From Bradyrhizobium vignae (GTDB lineage: Bacteria > Pseudomonadota > Alphaproteobacteria > Rhizobiales > Xanthobacteraceae), in assembly GCF_004114425.1 (NCBI RefSeq), contig NZ_RDQF01000013.1, forward strand, positions 62,001-126,000: DNA of 64,000 bases, read 5' to 3'. This document shows, piece after piece, positions 38,067 through 48,400 of this stretch. The position numbers and the translations under genes were made by a program. The notes beneath the pieces are model-generated. The model searched no databases. It saw only the letters and a list, made by a program, of their open reading frames with translations, and had not been told where the DNA came from. Within the stretch, counting starts at the first letter, position 1; every line of letters begins with the position of its first letter.

Positions 38067-38603
38067 TCAGCGCTGTTCTGTGCTCGGCTCCGCAGTCAGC
38101 GGCGCGCCTCCGACAGACACCGGACCTTGCGGTTTCGAGGGCCGGACGTCTCTCTTGGCTGACTTGGATGTGGAGCGCACGGGCGGCGGGGAAACAGCAG
38201 GAGCAGGAGAAGCAACAGGGGCCGGATTCTGCAGCTCCTCGATTCTTTGGGTCAGGGCTGCGATCCGATCCGAGACCCGCTTTAGCTCGGCTTGCTGCGC
38301 ATCGACGTTGCGATTGAGCTCCGCAATTTCATCGGCTGTCTTCTGCTGCCCCGATTGGATCCCTATAAGGACGTCCCTATCCTCAGGTGACAAGCCGAGC
38401 GTGGGAGGGACGACTTCGTGCGCCGGCGGTGCCTCGGCAAACGATTCGATATTCCTCAAAAGATAGGCTCCTCCGGCACAAAGAGCCAGCAACACGGCTA
38501 GAAGAGCAAAGATCCACCGAAAGCCTTTCGACGGTCTCTGCAGGACCGGCGGCAACTCCGATGCTTGGGGTTGATCCGTCACAGCCACACCCGCTCTCAT
38601 CAT
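38067..38603 (-). CDS. Membrane-anchored coiled-coil protein, unknown
   Basis: About 178 residues: a short N-terminal cytoplasmic part, one transmembrane helix (IFALLAVLLALCAGGAYLL), a coiled coil (DEIAELNRNVDAQQAELKRV, then IAALTQRIEEL) and a Pro/Ala/Lys-rich tail. The start is uncertain (ATG 38603 or a frame to 38693) because no strong ribosome site is seen. No family is recognised. It converges with pabA. Confidence 0.6.
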   Translation of the reverse strand: MMRAGVAVTDQPQASELPPVLQRPSKGFRWIFALLAVLLALCAGGAYLLRNIESFAEAPPAHEVVPPTLGLSPEDRDVLIGIQSGQQKTADEIAELNRNVDAQQAELKRVSDRIAALTQRIEELQNPAPVASPAPAVSPPPVRSTSKSAKRDVRPSKPQGPVSVGGAPLTAEPSTEQR

Positions 38604-38897
38604 CTTGATCTGCTTTGGTTGTTCGTTGCCGCGATAGCAGAAGATCGTCAAGAGCTGCCGCGAGCCGTACCCCCCGCTGCATCGTTTCAGCAATGTTGTC
38701 CCCGAAGCCGGGTCTTGATCGCATCAGGATTTTTACAGGTAAATAGTGAGGGCCGATAAAGAGATTACCCGTGCAGCACATTCATACCTGCTTGCTCTTG
38801 ACGGGTCCGTCTCACCGAAAGACTGTGCGTGTCGGGGATTCGCCAGGTGAGGCTTCCAGCGCTCCTGTGCCTGATTGTTCGAGGTGTGATAGTTTGT

Positions 38898-38919
38898 CGC
38901 GCCGAAGTTAAGTTCGGCG
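38898..38919. repeat. Inverted repeat
   Basis: GCGCCGAA and TTCGGCGC flank a six-base loop in an otherwise gene-free stretch. No T-run follows on the strand where it would matter, so it is not an obvious terminator. Confidence 0.5.
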
Positions 38920-39238
38920 CAAAAATGCTGCGCAATGCACACACAAAAACGCGTGATGCGAGCGCAACCATAAGACTAACTATATCGTTCGATGGAGAGG
39001 GACTTACGTTGTTAGTGCAATTGCACGAAACCGAGCCAGGAGATCAAGTCCACCGTTCAGAACGACGGGCACTACATGAATTCGAGGAATCGGATCCCTA
39101 TGGATGCCTGAGCAGATCATCTGCAACCGCTGGGTCTCCATACGTGGAAAACCATACCAGCGCTCCTGTCCGGCTGCGTACCGTCTTGCGTGAGGTTCTC
39201 GCAGAGATCCTAGCGCGCCAAAAGGTCCACTGCGGGAT

Positions 39239-39337
39239 CTAAATGAACGCAAATGCGAGCAGGCTAGAGCAAAGCAGCGCAAGGCCCGCGGCGGTCAGCG
39301 CCAACAGGCTGCCGGACACAATGTCATGATTGCGCAT
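39239..39337 (-). CDS. 32-residue membrane peptide
   Basis: A tiny frame, MRNHDIVSGSLLALTAAG followed by LALLCSSLLAFAFI, forms one hydrophobic helix. AAGGA lies seven bases before the ATG. It may be a genuine small membrane protein; the ribosome site is the main support. Confidence 0.45.
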   Translation of the reverse strand: MRNHDIVSGSLLALTAAGLALLCSSLLAFAFI

Positions 39338-40504
39338 GAACAGTCCTTCATGGCGCCCGGAAGCAGCACGAGGGGCTGCCTTCGCGGTGAATAGCCAACC
39401 ACCCGGATTACTAATCAAACTCGCTGCACTATTCCTGCGGTCTGCAAGGGAAAATGCATTTTTTGAGCGCAATCGTCCCGCTGTTCGGCGGCTACCGGCG
39501 AGAACGAACGAGTATCAAAATTTGTGAGGTGTTTGCTGGCCAACAGGCTGTGTGGGTGGGGATGCCCCGTAAGAGCCGCTCCCCCAAAGCATGGGATGTG
39601 AGCCGTTTCATAATTGCGATATATCGTTTCGAGTAATCCTTGTTGCATGCGCGCTCTCCTAATCCTCCTCGCGGCTTTTACGATCATCTTGGCGGCACGT
39701 GACCGGCACCAAAATGGCTTCGTGCCACGCCCGACGGCATCCATGCCCCCGGTCGACGTGCCGTAACCCAGGCACCTGCCTCTGTCCGCAAAAACGACTT
39801 GACGCACTTCATTGGGCAACCACTCAGACCCATACGCGATCTGCACCGCTGCTGTAGGCAGCACATCTTCCGCCCTAGCGCGGTTACAGCCACGTCATTC
39901 TGTCATTGCGGAACTGGCTTAGCGGCACTTAAGTCCGGCAGCGCAGGCCCAAGCTCACGGAGCCGATTGGCACACCTCGCTGGCCGCCATCTCAAACTGG
40001 GCGGACGACTACAAATTCTACATCGGAAGGAAAGGATACTTGCTGCTGGCATTTCGTAGACATCCACATCGAGCGTCGACATATGACGTCGCTCTTGATT
40101 GCAAGGACGAACACGACCAGGGAACTTGCATCCTCGACGGTCTCCCGGCGGCGATTGCGATCCTCAAAGACAATTCGAGCTCTGAGGAAGAAAGTTGCGC
40201 GGGCTAAAGCTCGCTGTCCATCTGGCTCGGGACCTGCAGCAGCATTGCACGCAAGCGAACATAACGGCGATCAAGACGGGTAACAAACTGCATGTCATCT
40301 TGCACGCGAAGCGATCCGACGGCACGTCATATACGCGCGCGCCGACATTCCACAGCATGTGCTCGCCACTCCAACACAGCTCAATCCGGCTTCTTAACTC
40401 AGGAGTTGGAGCCTGTGGAGCCCAAGGTGCGGTTCATTCGGCCACTGCATCCGGATGCGAAGAAGACCGATGCCATACCACAAGCGGCCACTCTATCGAG
40501 TCGT
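39338..40504. other. Gene-poor region, about 1.2 kb
   Basis: Overlapping frames below 150 codons on both strands, none with a motif or convincing start. It lies downstream of the large effector gene. Confidence 0.35.
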
Positions 40505-42775
40505 TTAACTAGTCTCGTATCGAGTCACCTGGGCGCCCCGCGCTCCGGTTCCGGCAAAAGGATACCCTGGATAGCCGCTAAAAGCGGAACCTAACAGGGA
40601 CTTGCAGAACGCAGGCGTGAGCTTGCCGCGATGGATCACGACATCTTCGTGACCCGTTGCAGCTCGAGCGTTCTGCCAGAGGCGATTGTAGCCGCGCTGT
40701 TCGTTGGATTTCACGTGGCAAGCGGCGAACTCGGTGTCATCCAATGTCGTTAACTGCCACGCATAGGCCGGCCGCTTCGTATGGATGTGCACCCACATCG
40801 GATTTGGCACCGTACCATTGTCCAGTGGCGCAGGCTGCAGCTTGATCTCGAACAGCTTCCCTGGCTCGCCCTTCAACGCGCGCGGTGGCTCCAAGGGAGC
40901 CAACTCCTCGGCCGCCTGCAACCCTTCGAGGTACTTCTGCGAGGGAAACGCATAGGTCTTCATGCAATCGATCTCGATCGAAGCCTTTTGCGCCTTCGAA
41001 GTACGTGCCTGCCCCTTAACCTCCGACCACATCGCCTTGAGGCGGACTATTTTTCTTTGCACTTCGGGCACTTGCATAGGCGTGAGTAGGACGCGTCGGC
41101 GATGTTCGTCCAGCGCGGCTACACAGGCCTCAATCTCCGCGGATTGGCTCTGCAGCCGCTCAACCACGGTGTCCACGACGTGCTCGGCATCTTCGGGCTT
41201 CATGTGGCGCGCTTGCGAAATGGCTCTTTGCTCACTGGGCAGATCGAATTGCAAGAGTTCGTCCAATCGCGCGAGCAGGCGCGTCAGTGTCTCCTTCGAT
41301 GGCGCAGCCTGCCACATCGCCAAGTGTTCCCTCGCCGACGATGACATCCTCGTATGCGCCTCCTCCGCGCTCGCGAGTCGCTTCGTGCCCAGATCCGAGA
41401 GCACAATAACCTTGGTGGTTCGCGTCGTGTCGGCGTCGGGCCTAGCGAGCTGCGGCCCGGCTGCCGAACTCCCCGCACCTCCGGCCTGCCTCCGCTTGCC
41501 CTTCCCTTTCCTGCGCGCTGGACTGCCTTCGGCCGCCGGGTCGTTGCCGGCAGCGTCGGCCGGTAACGCAAGGCCAGCCTCCGTTGGCGGTGCAATGATG
41601 GCTGTTGTCTTCGGCTGCACTGCTAGCAGGCGCATGACTTCATGGGCAGTGACCCACGATCCTTCCACGATCTGATCCAACAGATCCAACGGAAGCTCGG
41701 GACTTGCTCCCTTGTTCCTTAGCTCGGCAACCATGTTAGGCAACGCCGACGCAAATTCCGATAGCCGCTCCATGACCCCTTCCAGAACGGCGCAGTGCTC
41801 TGCGTCGAGGGCTTGTCCTTTGCTGTTCAGAACAGCGTCGCCCGTTGAGAGGAATGCCGGAACAACATCGCCCATGAAGGTTCCGAGTAGACGTGCCCGA
41901 CCGTTCTCACCCAAGAGGATTTGCCTGACGGCCGGGTCGAGCGTGCTCGCGTGCGACTCAATCATGACCCGCGCGAGAAGGACTTGCGATTGCAGATGCA
42001 CGCACCTCGTATTCAGTGCCCAGCCGGTATGCAGCCGTAGTGTCGCCTGTTCGGCCTGTCGCATTTCGGCCGTTGCACTTGGCAAGTTGGCAGTTGCTGC
42101 GCAGACGGACTGCATCCGTTCAGACCGCAATGCCTTCTTTTCCCACCAGTCCGTGCAGGCCAAATAGTGTTTCGCCACACTGGAAGCCCCTCGGATCAGT
42201 TGGTCGGGCGGAGCATTGGATTGGCGCATCCGCTCGAGTATCTTTCCCGCATTCTCCCTACGCTGCTCCAAGGCGTAGATAGTCGGTGCGGCCAGCGCGT
42301 TGCATTCGTTCCCCGCATCCAGAGTCCGGTCACGAACCCGGCGAGCCTGATCTTGGGACAGAATGCTGCGCGCCACATCTGGAGACAGGCTCGCGTAGTA
42401 GTCCAGAACTGCTGCGCCTGCTTTGACAACCTGATCGATCAGCTCTTGCGCCTCAGACGAGCTCTGAGCGCCCATGGCAGCACTGTGGCAAGCATCAAGT
42501 TCCTCAAGCAGGCCGTCCATATTTTGTTTCGCTGCGTTGATCCCCTCACCGCTTGAGGAAATGGGGACCGCCACACCCGAACCTGAGGGCACGCTCGCGA
42601 GCGTCGCCATTCTATCTTCAGGCGCTAAGCACATCCGCTCCAAGACGGAGTTGAAAACTCGGTGGCGTTCCGCAGGGACAAAATTTGGCTCCGAATGCGC
42701 ACTGCTCGATCCCGACGTGCTGTCGGCTCCTGCAGCCCCAACGTGCGGTTCGCCAGGTCGGCCAATGCCCGTCAT
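40505..42775 (-). CDS. Putative type III secreted effector, 756 residues
   Basis: A large, mostly helical protein with a Gly/Ser/Ala-rich N-terminus (GAAGADSTSGSSSAHSEP) typical of type III secretion signals. GGGAG lies about eight bases before the ATG and a tts-like box 41 bp upstream. Helical blocks cover about residues 70-400, a basic low-complexity linker (RRKGKGKRRQAGG) lies near 420-435, more helices follow, and the C-terminus has a compact region (PMWVHIHTKRPAYAW, CHVKSNEQRGYNRLWQNAR, DVVIHRGKL). The C-terminal block reminds me of the XopP/RipH effector group, but this is uncertain. Confidence 0.68.
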   Translation of the reverse strand: MTGIGRPGEPHVGAAGADSTSGSSSAHSEPNFVPAERHRVFNSVLERMCLAPEDRMATLASVPSGSGVAVPISSSGEGINAAKQNMDGLLEELDACHSAAMGAQSSSEAQELIDQVVKAGAAVLDYYASLSPDVARSILSQDQARRVRDRTLDAGNECNALAAPTIYALEQRRENAGKILERMRQSNAPPDQLIRGASSVAKHYLACTDWWEKKALRSERMQSVCAATANLPSATAEMRQAEQATLRLHTGWALNTRCVHLQSQVLLARVMIESHASTLDPAVRQILLGENGRARLLGTFMGDVVPAFLSTGDAVLNSKGQALDAEHCAVLEGVMERLSEFASALPNMVAELRNKGASPELPLDLLDQIVEGSWVTAHEVMRLLAVQPKTTAIIAPPTEAGLALPADAAGNDPAAEGSPARRKGKGKRRQAGGAGSSAAGPQLARPDADTTRTTKVIVLSDLGTKRLASAEEAHTRMSSSAREHLAMWQAAPSKETLTRLLARLDELLQFDLPSEQRAISQARHMKPEDAEHVVDTVVERLQSQSAEIEACVAALDEHRRRVLLTPMQVPEVQRKIVRLKAMWSEVKGQARTSKAQKASIEIDCMKTYAFPSQKYLEGLQAAEELAPLEPPRALKGEPGKLFEIKLQPAPLDNGTVPNPMWVHIHTKRPAYAWQLTTLDDTEFAACHVKSNEQRGYNRLWQNARAATGHEDVVIHRGKLTPAFCKSLLGSAFSGYPGYPFAGTGARGAQVTRYETS

Positions 42776-42815
42776 GTTCCATCTCCCATACGGTCAACAA
42801 TGCGCAGCGTCCCTG

Positions 42816-42847
42816 GATAGGCCGCCTGGCTGACGGTTGGCTGACGA
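42816..42847 (-). promoter_or_regulatory. Divergent tts box
   Basis: On the minus strand it reads TCGTCAGCCAACCGTCAGCC and ends near GGCCTA. It keeps GTCAGC, the CG and AGC positions and the CCTA end of the tts consensus, but differs at about four conserved bases. Its location 41 bp before the effector start supports function. Confidence 0.6.
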
Positions 42848-43290
42848 AGGATGCTCTCCGGACGCACAACCCCGCCGTCCGAGTTCCAATTTCATGGAAG
42901 CTGTTGTGGTGCTGAGGCAGCAATATCGGATGGCCCATAAGGTGCGGGATCGTCGATTGTAGCGCCTGTCCGCATTCCGTTGCCTCGCCCTGACCAGTAT
43001 GGAAATCTGCGCTGCCAGAAATAGCCCTGCCAAAGTCATTCCCGAATACCGAAAGCCGTCGAGCATGGCGAACCGCAGGCCGATTTTCAGACTTGAGGCA
43101 GCAGCAAAGCTCTTACTAACCGGGAGGAGATGCCATTGTTCGAGCAACGATTTTCGGATCCAACAATGCGTAGATCTGGCTCGATGTGGAACGTTCCGTC
43201 AAGACAACCTCTTCTTCTTGCGTTCGAGGAGCAGAACCTACGTTGCGCAAGTCTTTTTCAGAATAGGACCTCGCTGATGATGCTGACCAG
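42848..43290. other. Intergenic region upstream of the effector
   Basis: No supported gene; contains the upstream flank of the tts box. Confidence 0.35.
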
Positions 43291-43576
43291 TTAAGCGCAC
43301 TTAGAATAATAGCGCAGTGAGCGCGCCAAGCACACCGAGCGCCAATCCGATATCGGCGAACCTACCGTTGGCCCGTCTCGAAACAGCTGAAGCGTGATAT
43401 TTTCGAGCTGCATGTATCCCAGTGCATATCCGAAGACGAGGAGGATACCGCCGAATGGTATCAGCAGAAACATCGGCAAGAGCGTTGTGAGGTCCCCGCC
43501 GGCCTGTCCAAACTGCTTTTGAGGCAATCAACGCTGCGAAAGCGCTACTCCAAAGAAAATGGCGCCCACCGCTCAA
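43291..43576 (-). pseudogene. Broken small membrane protein
   Basis: Two overlapping minus-strand frames each carry part of what looks like one small membrane protein: FLLIPFGGILLVFGYALGY and ENITLQLFRDGP in one, then RFADIGLALGVLGALTALLF in the other. A frame change joins them. No family recognised. Confidence 0.35.
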
Positions 43577-43717
43577 TCTTCAATGCTGAACTCATCGCCT
43601 GACGTATCGAAAGCGCTATCAAGGTGGTCTCCAATCAATGGGCTGCATCTCCTGGCTGCCTTGGACAGCTTGGCCGTCGATCTACACGATGCATGCACAT
43701 GATCCGAGGCTGGCGGC

Positions 43718-44270
43718 ATGAGCCTGAACACGACCGCGGTCCGGATCAAGGTGACCTCAAGGATGTGAAACCGGAGGTGACGCGGTGCCTTGTCGTGCCG
43801 CTCACGCTGCGCCTTGATCGGCTGCATCTGACGCTTCAGGCGGCGTTTGGCTGGACGAACAGCCATCTCTTCGAGTTCCTGGCCGGCGAAGGACGTCGGG
43901 GTATCTGATCCCGAAGGAGATTTTGGCAATCAGCCCGCAAGACGCGGCTCTTCAATGTCGATCAGGAGACCGGCGCGAAGACGGTCCATTATCTCTATGA
44001 CTTCGGCGACAGCTGAGACCAAGTGATCACACTCGAAAAATGGTTCGACATCACGACGATAGAGGGACTTCCCTCCTGCTCGAGGACGTCGGCGGTGCGC
44101 CCGGCTATGCCGACTACCTCGATGCCAGCGGCGACCCTATTCATCTGGAACATGAAAATATGCGCCTTTGAGGTCCGCACAGTTCGACCCCAACGTCGTC
44201 GGCCCGAAGATGCTCGAGGCCGGCGTTAACGCATTGTCAAAAATTTGGAAGCCGTCAAGCGTCAATCATC
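43718..44270 (+). pseudogene. Plasmid pRiA4b ORF-3-like protein, multiply frameshifted
   Basis: Starting at ATG 43718 (MSLNTTAVRIKVT) the frame shifts to DLKDVKPEVTRCLVVPLTLR and LHLTLQAAFGWTNSHLFEF, shifts again to VSDPEGDFGN, then ETGAKTVHYLYDFGDS, ITLEKWFD, GAPGYADYL and a FDPNVVGPKMLEA end. These are the blocks of the pRiA4b ORF-3-like family, often carried by mobile elements. At least two frame changes and a stop break it. Minus-strand fragments between 44303 and 44564 could not be assigned. Confidence 0.72.
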
Positions 44271-44748
44271 AAAAGGCCCGCAGAGCTACGCTTAGAGTCC
44301 GCTTACCGGTCTGGCAAGCCAAGTTGGCAATGAGAGGCGAGGAGCTTCAGCTCGCTCACTTCAGCCGGAGTGAGTTTCTGGCTGAGGGACCGCAGCGCTT
44401 GTCTTGCCGCCTTGGGACCAACCCGGCAAGCCCGCGCACCTTCCAGGGCTTGCGAGGGATAGCTGCCAACCGGGCGCATGCTTGAGCTCCACCATCCGCT
44501 TGCCGATGTAAAGCTCACGAGAAGGACCGGACATTAGATATAATCTAGCATCCCAACGGAGCAATCGCGGTTGCTGCCACAGTGCAGATAACAGCAGACC
44601 TCCTCAGCGTTCCCGAGGTCCCCACTTAACGAGTAACGCACATTTGCTCTGTATGAAGTCCAACATCAGCGGAACAGGCAGCCGCAATAGTGCGGCCGGC
44701 ACCGGCCAGAGGAATGAAATGAATTTCAGAACTGTCGAAGAGCTCGAG

Positions 44749-46086
44749 CTAAATGATCTCGAAGTATCTCCGACGTTCAAAGTCGGTGACCTGATGTTGA
44801 ACCGCTTCCCATTCCCAACGGCGCGAGCAAGAAAACGCTTCAACAAACCTTTCTCCGAAGATAGCACTTGCCGCTGCAGACTCTGCAAACCGAGAAGTTG
44901 CCTCTGATAGGCTTTGAGGCAGTCTCGCGGACGGAGGACACATTTGCGCGCTTGCATCACCGATGATCGAAGCCGGTAGTGCCGGACCTGTCTCGACACC
45001 CAATACTCCCGAACCAATCGCACATGCGAGCGCGAGATATGGGTTCAGGTCTGCGCCAGGTAGCCTATACTCCAGGCGATGGGAAGATGGCTCTCCCGGA
45101 ATGGCGCGAACCGCGCAGGAGCGGTTGTCAACTCCCCAGCTTGGACAGATTGGTGCCCAGCAGCCAGGCACTAATCTCTTGTAGCTGTTGAAGTTCGGCG
45201 CAGCGAGCACACAGAACTCATTCATGTATTCTAGTTGTCCGGCGATGAATTGCCTCATAAGCTTCGAGACGTTGCCGAACGCATCGCTGTCGTAAAACGC
45301 ATTCTGACTATCCGAGAACATCGAGATGTGAATATGCCCGGACTGGCCGGGCCATTCCTCGGAAACCTTGGCCATGAATGTAGCCATCATGCCTCGCGTT
45401 TGCGCCCAGGCCTTCATCATCGACTTGAACATGGTTGCTCGATCGGCAGCTTCCAGCGCATCACAATGACGAAGTGACGCTTCGACCACGCCAGGTCCCG
45501 TTTCAAAGTGCAGTCCGCTGAGAGGTATTCTAGCCTTCTCACAAAGCGCCAAGATCTCATCGAACAGCTCATGTTGCGCGACAGAGCGCGCAATCGAGTA
45601 GCCGAACGGGCCCCGAGTTAAAGGAGCCCATTCGCCGAACGGCTTTTCTTCAATCGTCTCTGCGTTCTCCTTAAACAGCATGAATTCAAACTCGAACCCG
45701 GCAGTGCAGTCGTATCCGTGTTCAGCAGCCCTTCGCAGGACCTTACGCAAAATACCGCGCGGGCAGATGTCCTCATGTGCGCCCGTGAACTCCGCGAGGT
45801 AGAGATATTGATCGCCGATATGAGACACCGAACGGCCGGTGCCTGACAGAATACGCAGGTCAGCATCTCCGAACGCTGATAGCGGCTTTTGCGTGAAACT
45901 GGCCGGAATGACTCGGTCCGCGCAATCCCACGCCAGCACCGCTTCAGAGAACTTGATAACTTTATCTCCATCCGAGAGATCTTCACCCAAGACGTGTTTG
46001 CCTCGCAGAACGCCATCGAAGTCGCTTACGCCGACCATCGCCGCGCGGGCTGAATTCGCTCCGGTCAACCTGGGATCAGTTGGCAT
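44749..46086 (-). CDS. rtxG: Glutamine synthetase-like ligase of the rhizobitoxine operon
   Basis: A GS-fold ATP-dependent amide/peptide ligase of 445 residues and the last gene of the rtx operon. It keeps the metal-binding glutamates in GFEFEFMLF and HFETGPGVVEASL, the GHIHIS histidine, NFNSYKRLVPG and the C-terminal LEYRLPGADLNPYLALA. It resembles gamma-glutamyl-amine ligases more than housekeeping GlnA. It may form a protected gamma-glutamyl intermediate that the RtxD-like amidotransferase later opens; that scheme is inference. Its ATG overlaps the upstream stop by one base (TAATG). Confidence 0.85.
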   Translation of the reverse strand: MPTDPRLTGANSARAAMVGVSDFDGVLRGKHVLGEDLSDGDKVIKFSEAVLAWDCADRVIPASFTQKPLSAFGDADLRILSGTGRSVSHIGDQYLYLAEFTGAHEDICPRGILRKVLRRAAEHGYDCTAGFEFEFMLFKENAETIEEKPFGEWAPLTRGPFGYSIARSVAQHELFDEILALCEKARIPLSGLHFETGPGVVEASLRHCDALEAADRATMFKSMMKAWAQTRGMMATFMAKVSEEWPGQSGHIHISMFSDSQNAFYDSDAFGNVSKLMRQFIAGQLEYMNEFCVLAAPNFNSYKRLVPGCWAPICPSWGVDNRSCAVRAIPGEPSSHRLEYRLPGADLNPYLALACAIGSGVLGVETGPALPASIIGDASAQMCPPSARLPQSLSEATSRFAESAAASAIFGERFVEAFSCSRRWEWEAVQHQVTDFERRRYFEII

Positions 46087-47372
46087 TAGCCGCGGTCCTG
46101 CATCACTAAATCGAACAGCTGGTCCATCCGCATTGCTCGCAACTTGCGATAGTCATTCTCAAGCTGAGTCAAGTCGCTATTCACGAGATAAACGATGCCT
46201 GGTGTTGACGCCAAGTCGATCGTGGGAACTAGCTCTTGACCAATCGGAACGAATGCAATGGCATCCGCGAAGCTTGGGAGCTTGCGGATTGCTTCGAGTC
46301 CCGGGTAACCGGCAACGACACCGCCCATATCTGAGATCAGCGAGACGCAAAGTGCGTGAGCCTGCCGCTTGTAGGGCCCGCGCAGCCTCATATATTCACC
46401 AAAGCCCATGGGATCTGCGTACCGCCAGGCCGTCAGACTCATGTGGTTGTGCCCCAACGCCATCGTTCGTGCTTTTGCCGACATGGTCCCTTGAAGCCTC
46501 GCTCCGAAGTCCACCAGAACCGGTCCGCGATGATCGACGATGATCTCAGCATGAGCCGGTCCGTTGACGATCTGTAGTGCCTGCAGCGCATGCACCAAGT
46601 AGTCGGAAAGTTCCTGAACGATTGGTTCGCTGCCCCCCAACAATCTCTCGAGTGAGCAGACCGATGACGCCCTTTCAATAGGAACCGTGTCATAGGTCCA
46701 GGCCTCCGTAACGAAGGCTTCCCCGTCGATCGAGACGGCATTTACGGTGTATTGCTGGCCGTTTATTTTTTCTTGCCCAAGGGCAACACGATTCAGCGCT
46801 CCGACACGGTTCGTCTTCCCGACAATTGCGCTTACAGCGCGTTGAATATCAGCATCTGTCGAGCAGAAGAATACATCCTCGGTACCCGTACTGTTCAGGG
46901 GCTTGATCACGATCTGATCGAACTTCGCTTCACGCTTCCAGCTCGCGATCTCTACAGCACTGTCGGACACGACTTGTCTGATCGATCGAACGCCTGCGGA
47001 GGTCAGCGCGCAAGACAATCGCGCTTTGTCACGCCGAGCAGCGGATAGCGCGGTCCCATTTGAAGGTAAGCCCAGCCGCTCCGACAAAGAATCGGCGAGC
47101 TCAACTCCGGTCTCGCAGCCCGCGATAACGAACTCGAATTTCCTGCCATCGAGAGCCTGAAGATGATATTCAACGATGTCGTCATACCCCATGTGCTCGC
47201 TGGGGCGGATGACTTCATCATACAGATCCGCATTGAAATGCGATTGAAATATGGGCGGAATCTGTGCAGCCGACATCACATGCACCGTCCCAATTCCGTA
47301 GCGCTTGAATTCTTCCGGCAGGTATCGGCCGGTAGAGTATGCGTCTACGATTACACAATTCCGTTCTTTCAC
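46086..47372 (-). CDS. rtxF: ATP-grasp ligase of the rhizobitoxine operon
   Basis: An ATP-grasp enzyme of about 428 residues, similar in fold to carbamoyl-phosphate synthase and L-amino-acid ligases. ATP-binding blocks are FDQIVIKPLNSTGTEDVFF, a VNAVSIDGEAFVTEAW strand and the metal-binding end HAEIIVDHRGPVLVDFGARL. I chose the GTG at 47372: GGAG lies seven bases upstream and the codon overlaps the rtxE stop (GTGA). A longer frame to 47615 would overlap rtxE by 247 bp. It probably couples an amino acid to another group during rhizobitoxine synthesis or self-protection. Confidence 0.82.
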   Translation of the reverse strand: MKERNCVIVDAYSTGRYLPEEFKRYGIGTVHVMSAAQIPPIFQSHFNADLYDEVIRPSEHMGYDDIVEYHLQALDGRKFEFVIAGCETGVELADSLSERLGLPSNGTALSAARRDKARLSCALTSAGVRSIRQVVSDSAVEIASWKREAKFDQIVIKPLNSTGTEDVFFCSTDADIQRAVSAIVGKTNRVGALNRVALGQEKINGQQYTVNAVSIDGEAFVTEAWTYDTVPIERASSVCSLERLLGGSEPIVQELSDYLVHALQALQIVNGPAHAEIIVDHRGPVLVDFGARLQGTMSAKARTMALGHNHMSLTAWRYADPMGFGEYMRLRGPYKRQAHALCVSLISDMGGVVAGYPGLEAIRKLPSFADAIAFVPIGQELVPTIDLASTPGIVYLVNSDLTQLENDYRKLRAMRMDQLFDLVMQDRG

Positions 47373-48391
47373 GAGGATCTCCGATACTGCAAGCAGATGT
47401 TGCCGATAGCGACAGCCGTAATGAGAGCATTTCCAATGAACGTATGTAACGAAGGCACGATGCGAGTATCGAAATACTGGAACAGGAAGGTGATGATAGG
47501 GGCGGTAGACAGAACCATGTTGACGGTGAAGGGCTCTACGCGGCGAATGCCCTGCTGGATCAAGAGCAAAGGAATAATGATCGTCGACAGCCCAATTGTT
47601 GCGATCGCACACCAATGCTGGGAGACCTCAGGCACGATAGATGAATGGTCGACCAGCCCCAGCAGCAAGAGAATCGTTCCGTAGAAGCGATGCGCCAGGA
47701 CTTGTCGGCCAGAAAACCCACGGTCGAACAGCAGTTTGACAAGTATATTTGTAAGGGCCAGCGATAGGCCGGCCACGATGGCCAGGACGATGCCAAAGGA
47801 CGATCGCGCCCCCCACTCCACGCCTGCGTTACCGCTGGCCGAGATCCAAATCATGTAACTCCCGATCGTTGCGATCGTAACGCTCACGACAATATCGGAT
47901 GCTGGAGGGGCACCCTGGCGCCTGATTAGTGCGTTTAGCCACACTGTTGCGGTGGGCCCCAGCGCCACCATGAAGGCGACGACGATCGCAGGTTCGGCGT
48001 ATTTCAGTCCGATAAATAGCCCGATCCAGCTGATTGCTGTCACGACATTGAGCGCGACGAAGACCAGGAGCGACCATTTCGCCACCGTCGCCTCGCCTCC
48101 CTCGTGGCGAGCCAGGAGATTGAACATCAAACAAACCGCAGCAAAGGACAGCAGGAGCGCGACGAACACATCCGCCTGCTGAAAATACGACGCCGCATAA
48201 ACCTCGCCTGCCGCGCTCACGACGACATAAAGGGCCACAAAGAAAATTCCCAGAGCGAAGCGATTTGCCGATCGCCCACTCTTCCTTCGCCCGCGAGGCG
48301 GCGCAGGGCCTTCGCAGGGCCAGGCGCGTGCATCGGCTTCGAGGGAGTGTCCTTTCGACGTGCACGGACCACGCTTGGTTCGAAATGTCAC
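47369..48391 (-). CDS. rtxE: EamA/DMT-type transporter of the rhizobitoxine operon
   Basis: A 340-residue membrane protein with about ten helices in two repeats, typical of drug/metabolite exporters (for example LGIFFVALYVVVSAAGEVY and FGIVLAIVAGLSLALTNIL). About 45 basic, non-hydrophobic residues precede the first helix. It likely exports rhizobitoxine. The start is a GTG with AGAGG six bases upstream, ten bases after rtxD ends; rtxF overlaps its stop. Confidence 0.84.
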   Translation of the reverse strand: MTFRTKRGPCTSKGHSLEADARAWPCEGPAPPRGRRKSGRSANRFALGIFFVALYVVVSAAGEVYAASYFQQADVFVALLLSFAAVCLMFNLLARHEGGEATVAKWSLLVFVALNVVTAISWIGLFIGLKYAEPAIVVAFMVALGPTATVWLNALIRRQGAPPASDIVVSVTIATIGSYMIWISASGNAGVEWGARSSFGIVLAIVAGLSLALTNILVKLLFDRGFSGRQVLAHRFYGTILLLLGLVDHSSIVPEVSQHWCAIATIGLSTIIIPLLLIQQGIRRVEPFTVNMVLSTAPIITFLFQYFDTRIVPSLHTFIGNALITAVAIGNICLQYRRSS

Positions 48392-48400
48392 AATCCACCT

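Noticed and set aside
47369..47615. Long N-terminal extension of RtxF
   Set aside because: It would overlap rtxE by 247 bp and has no homology; the GTG at 47372 has a ribosome site and a GTGA overlap.
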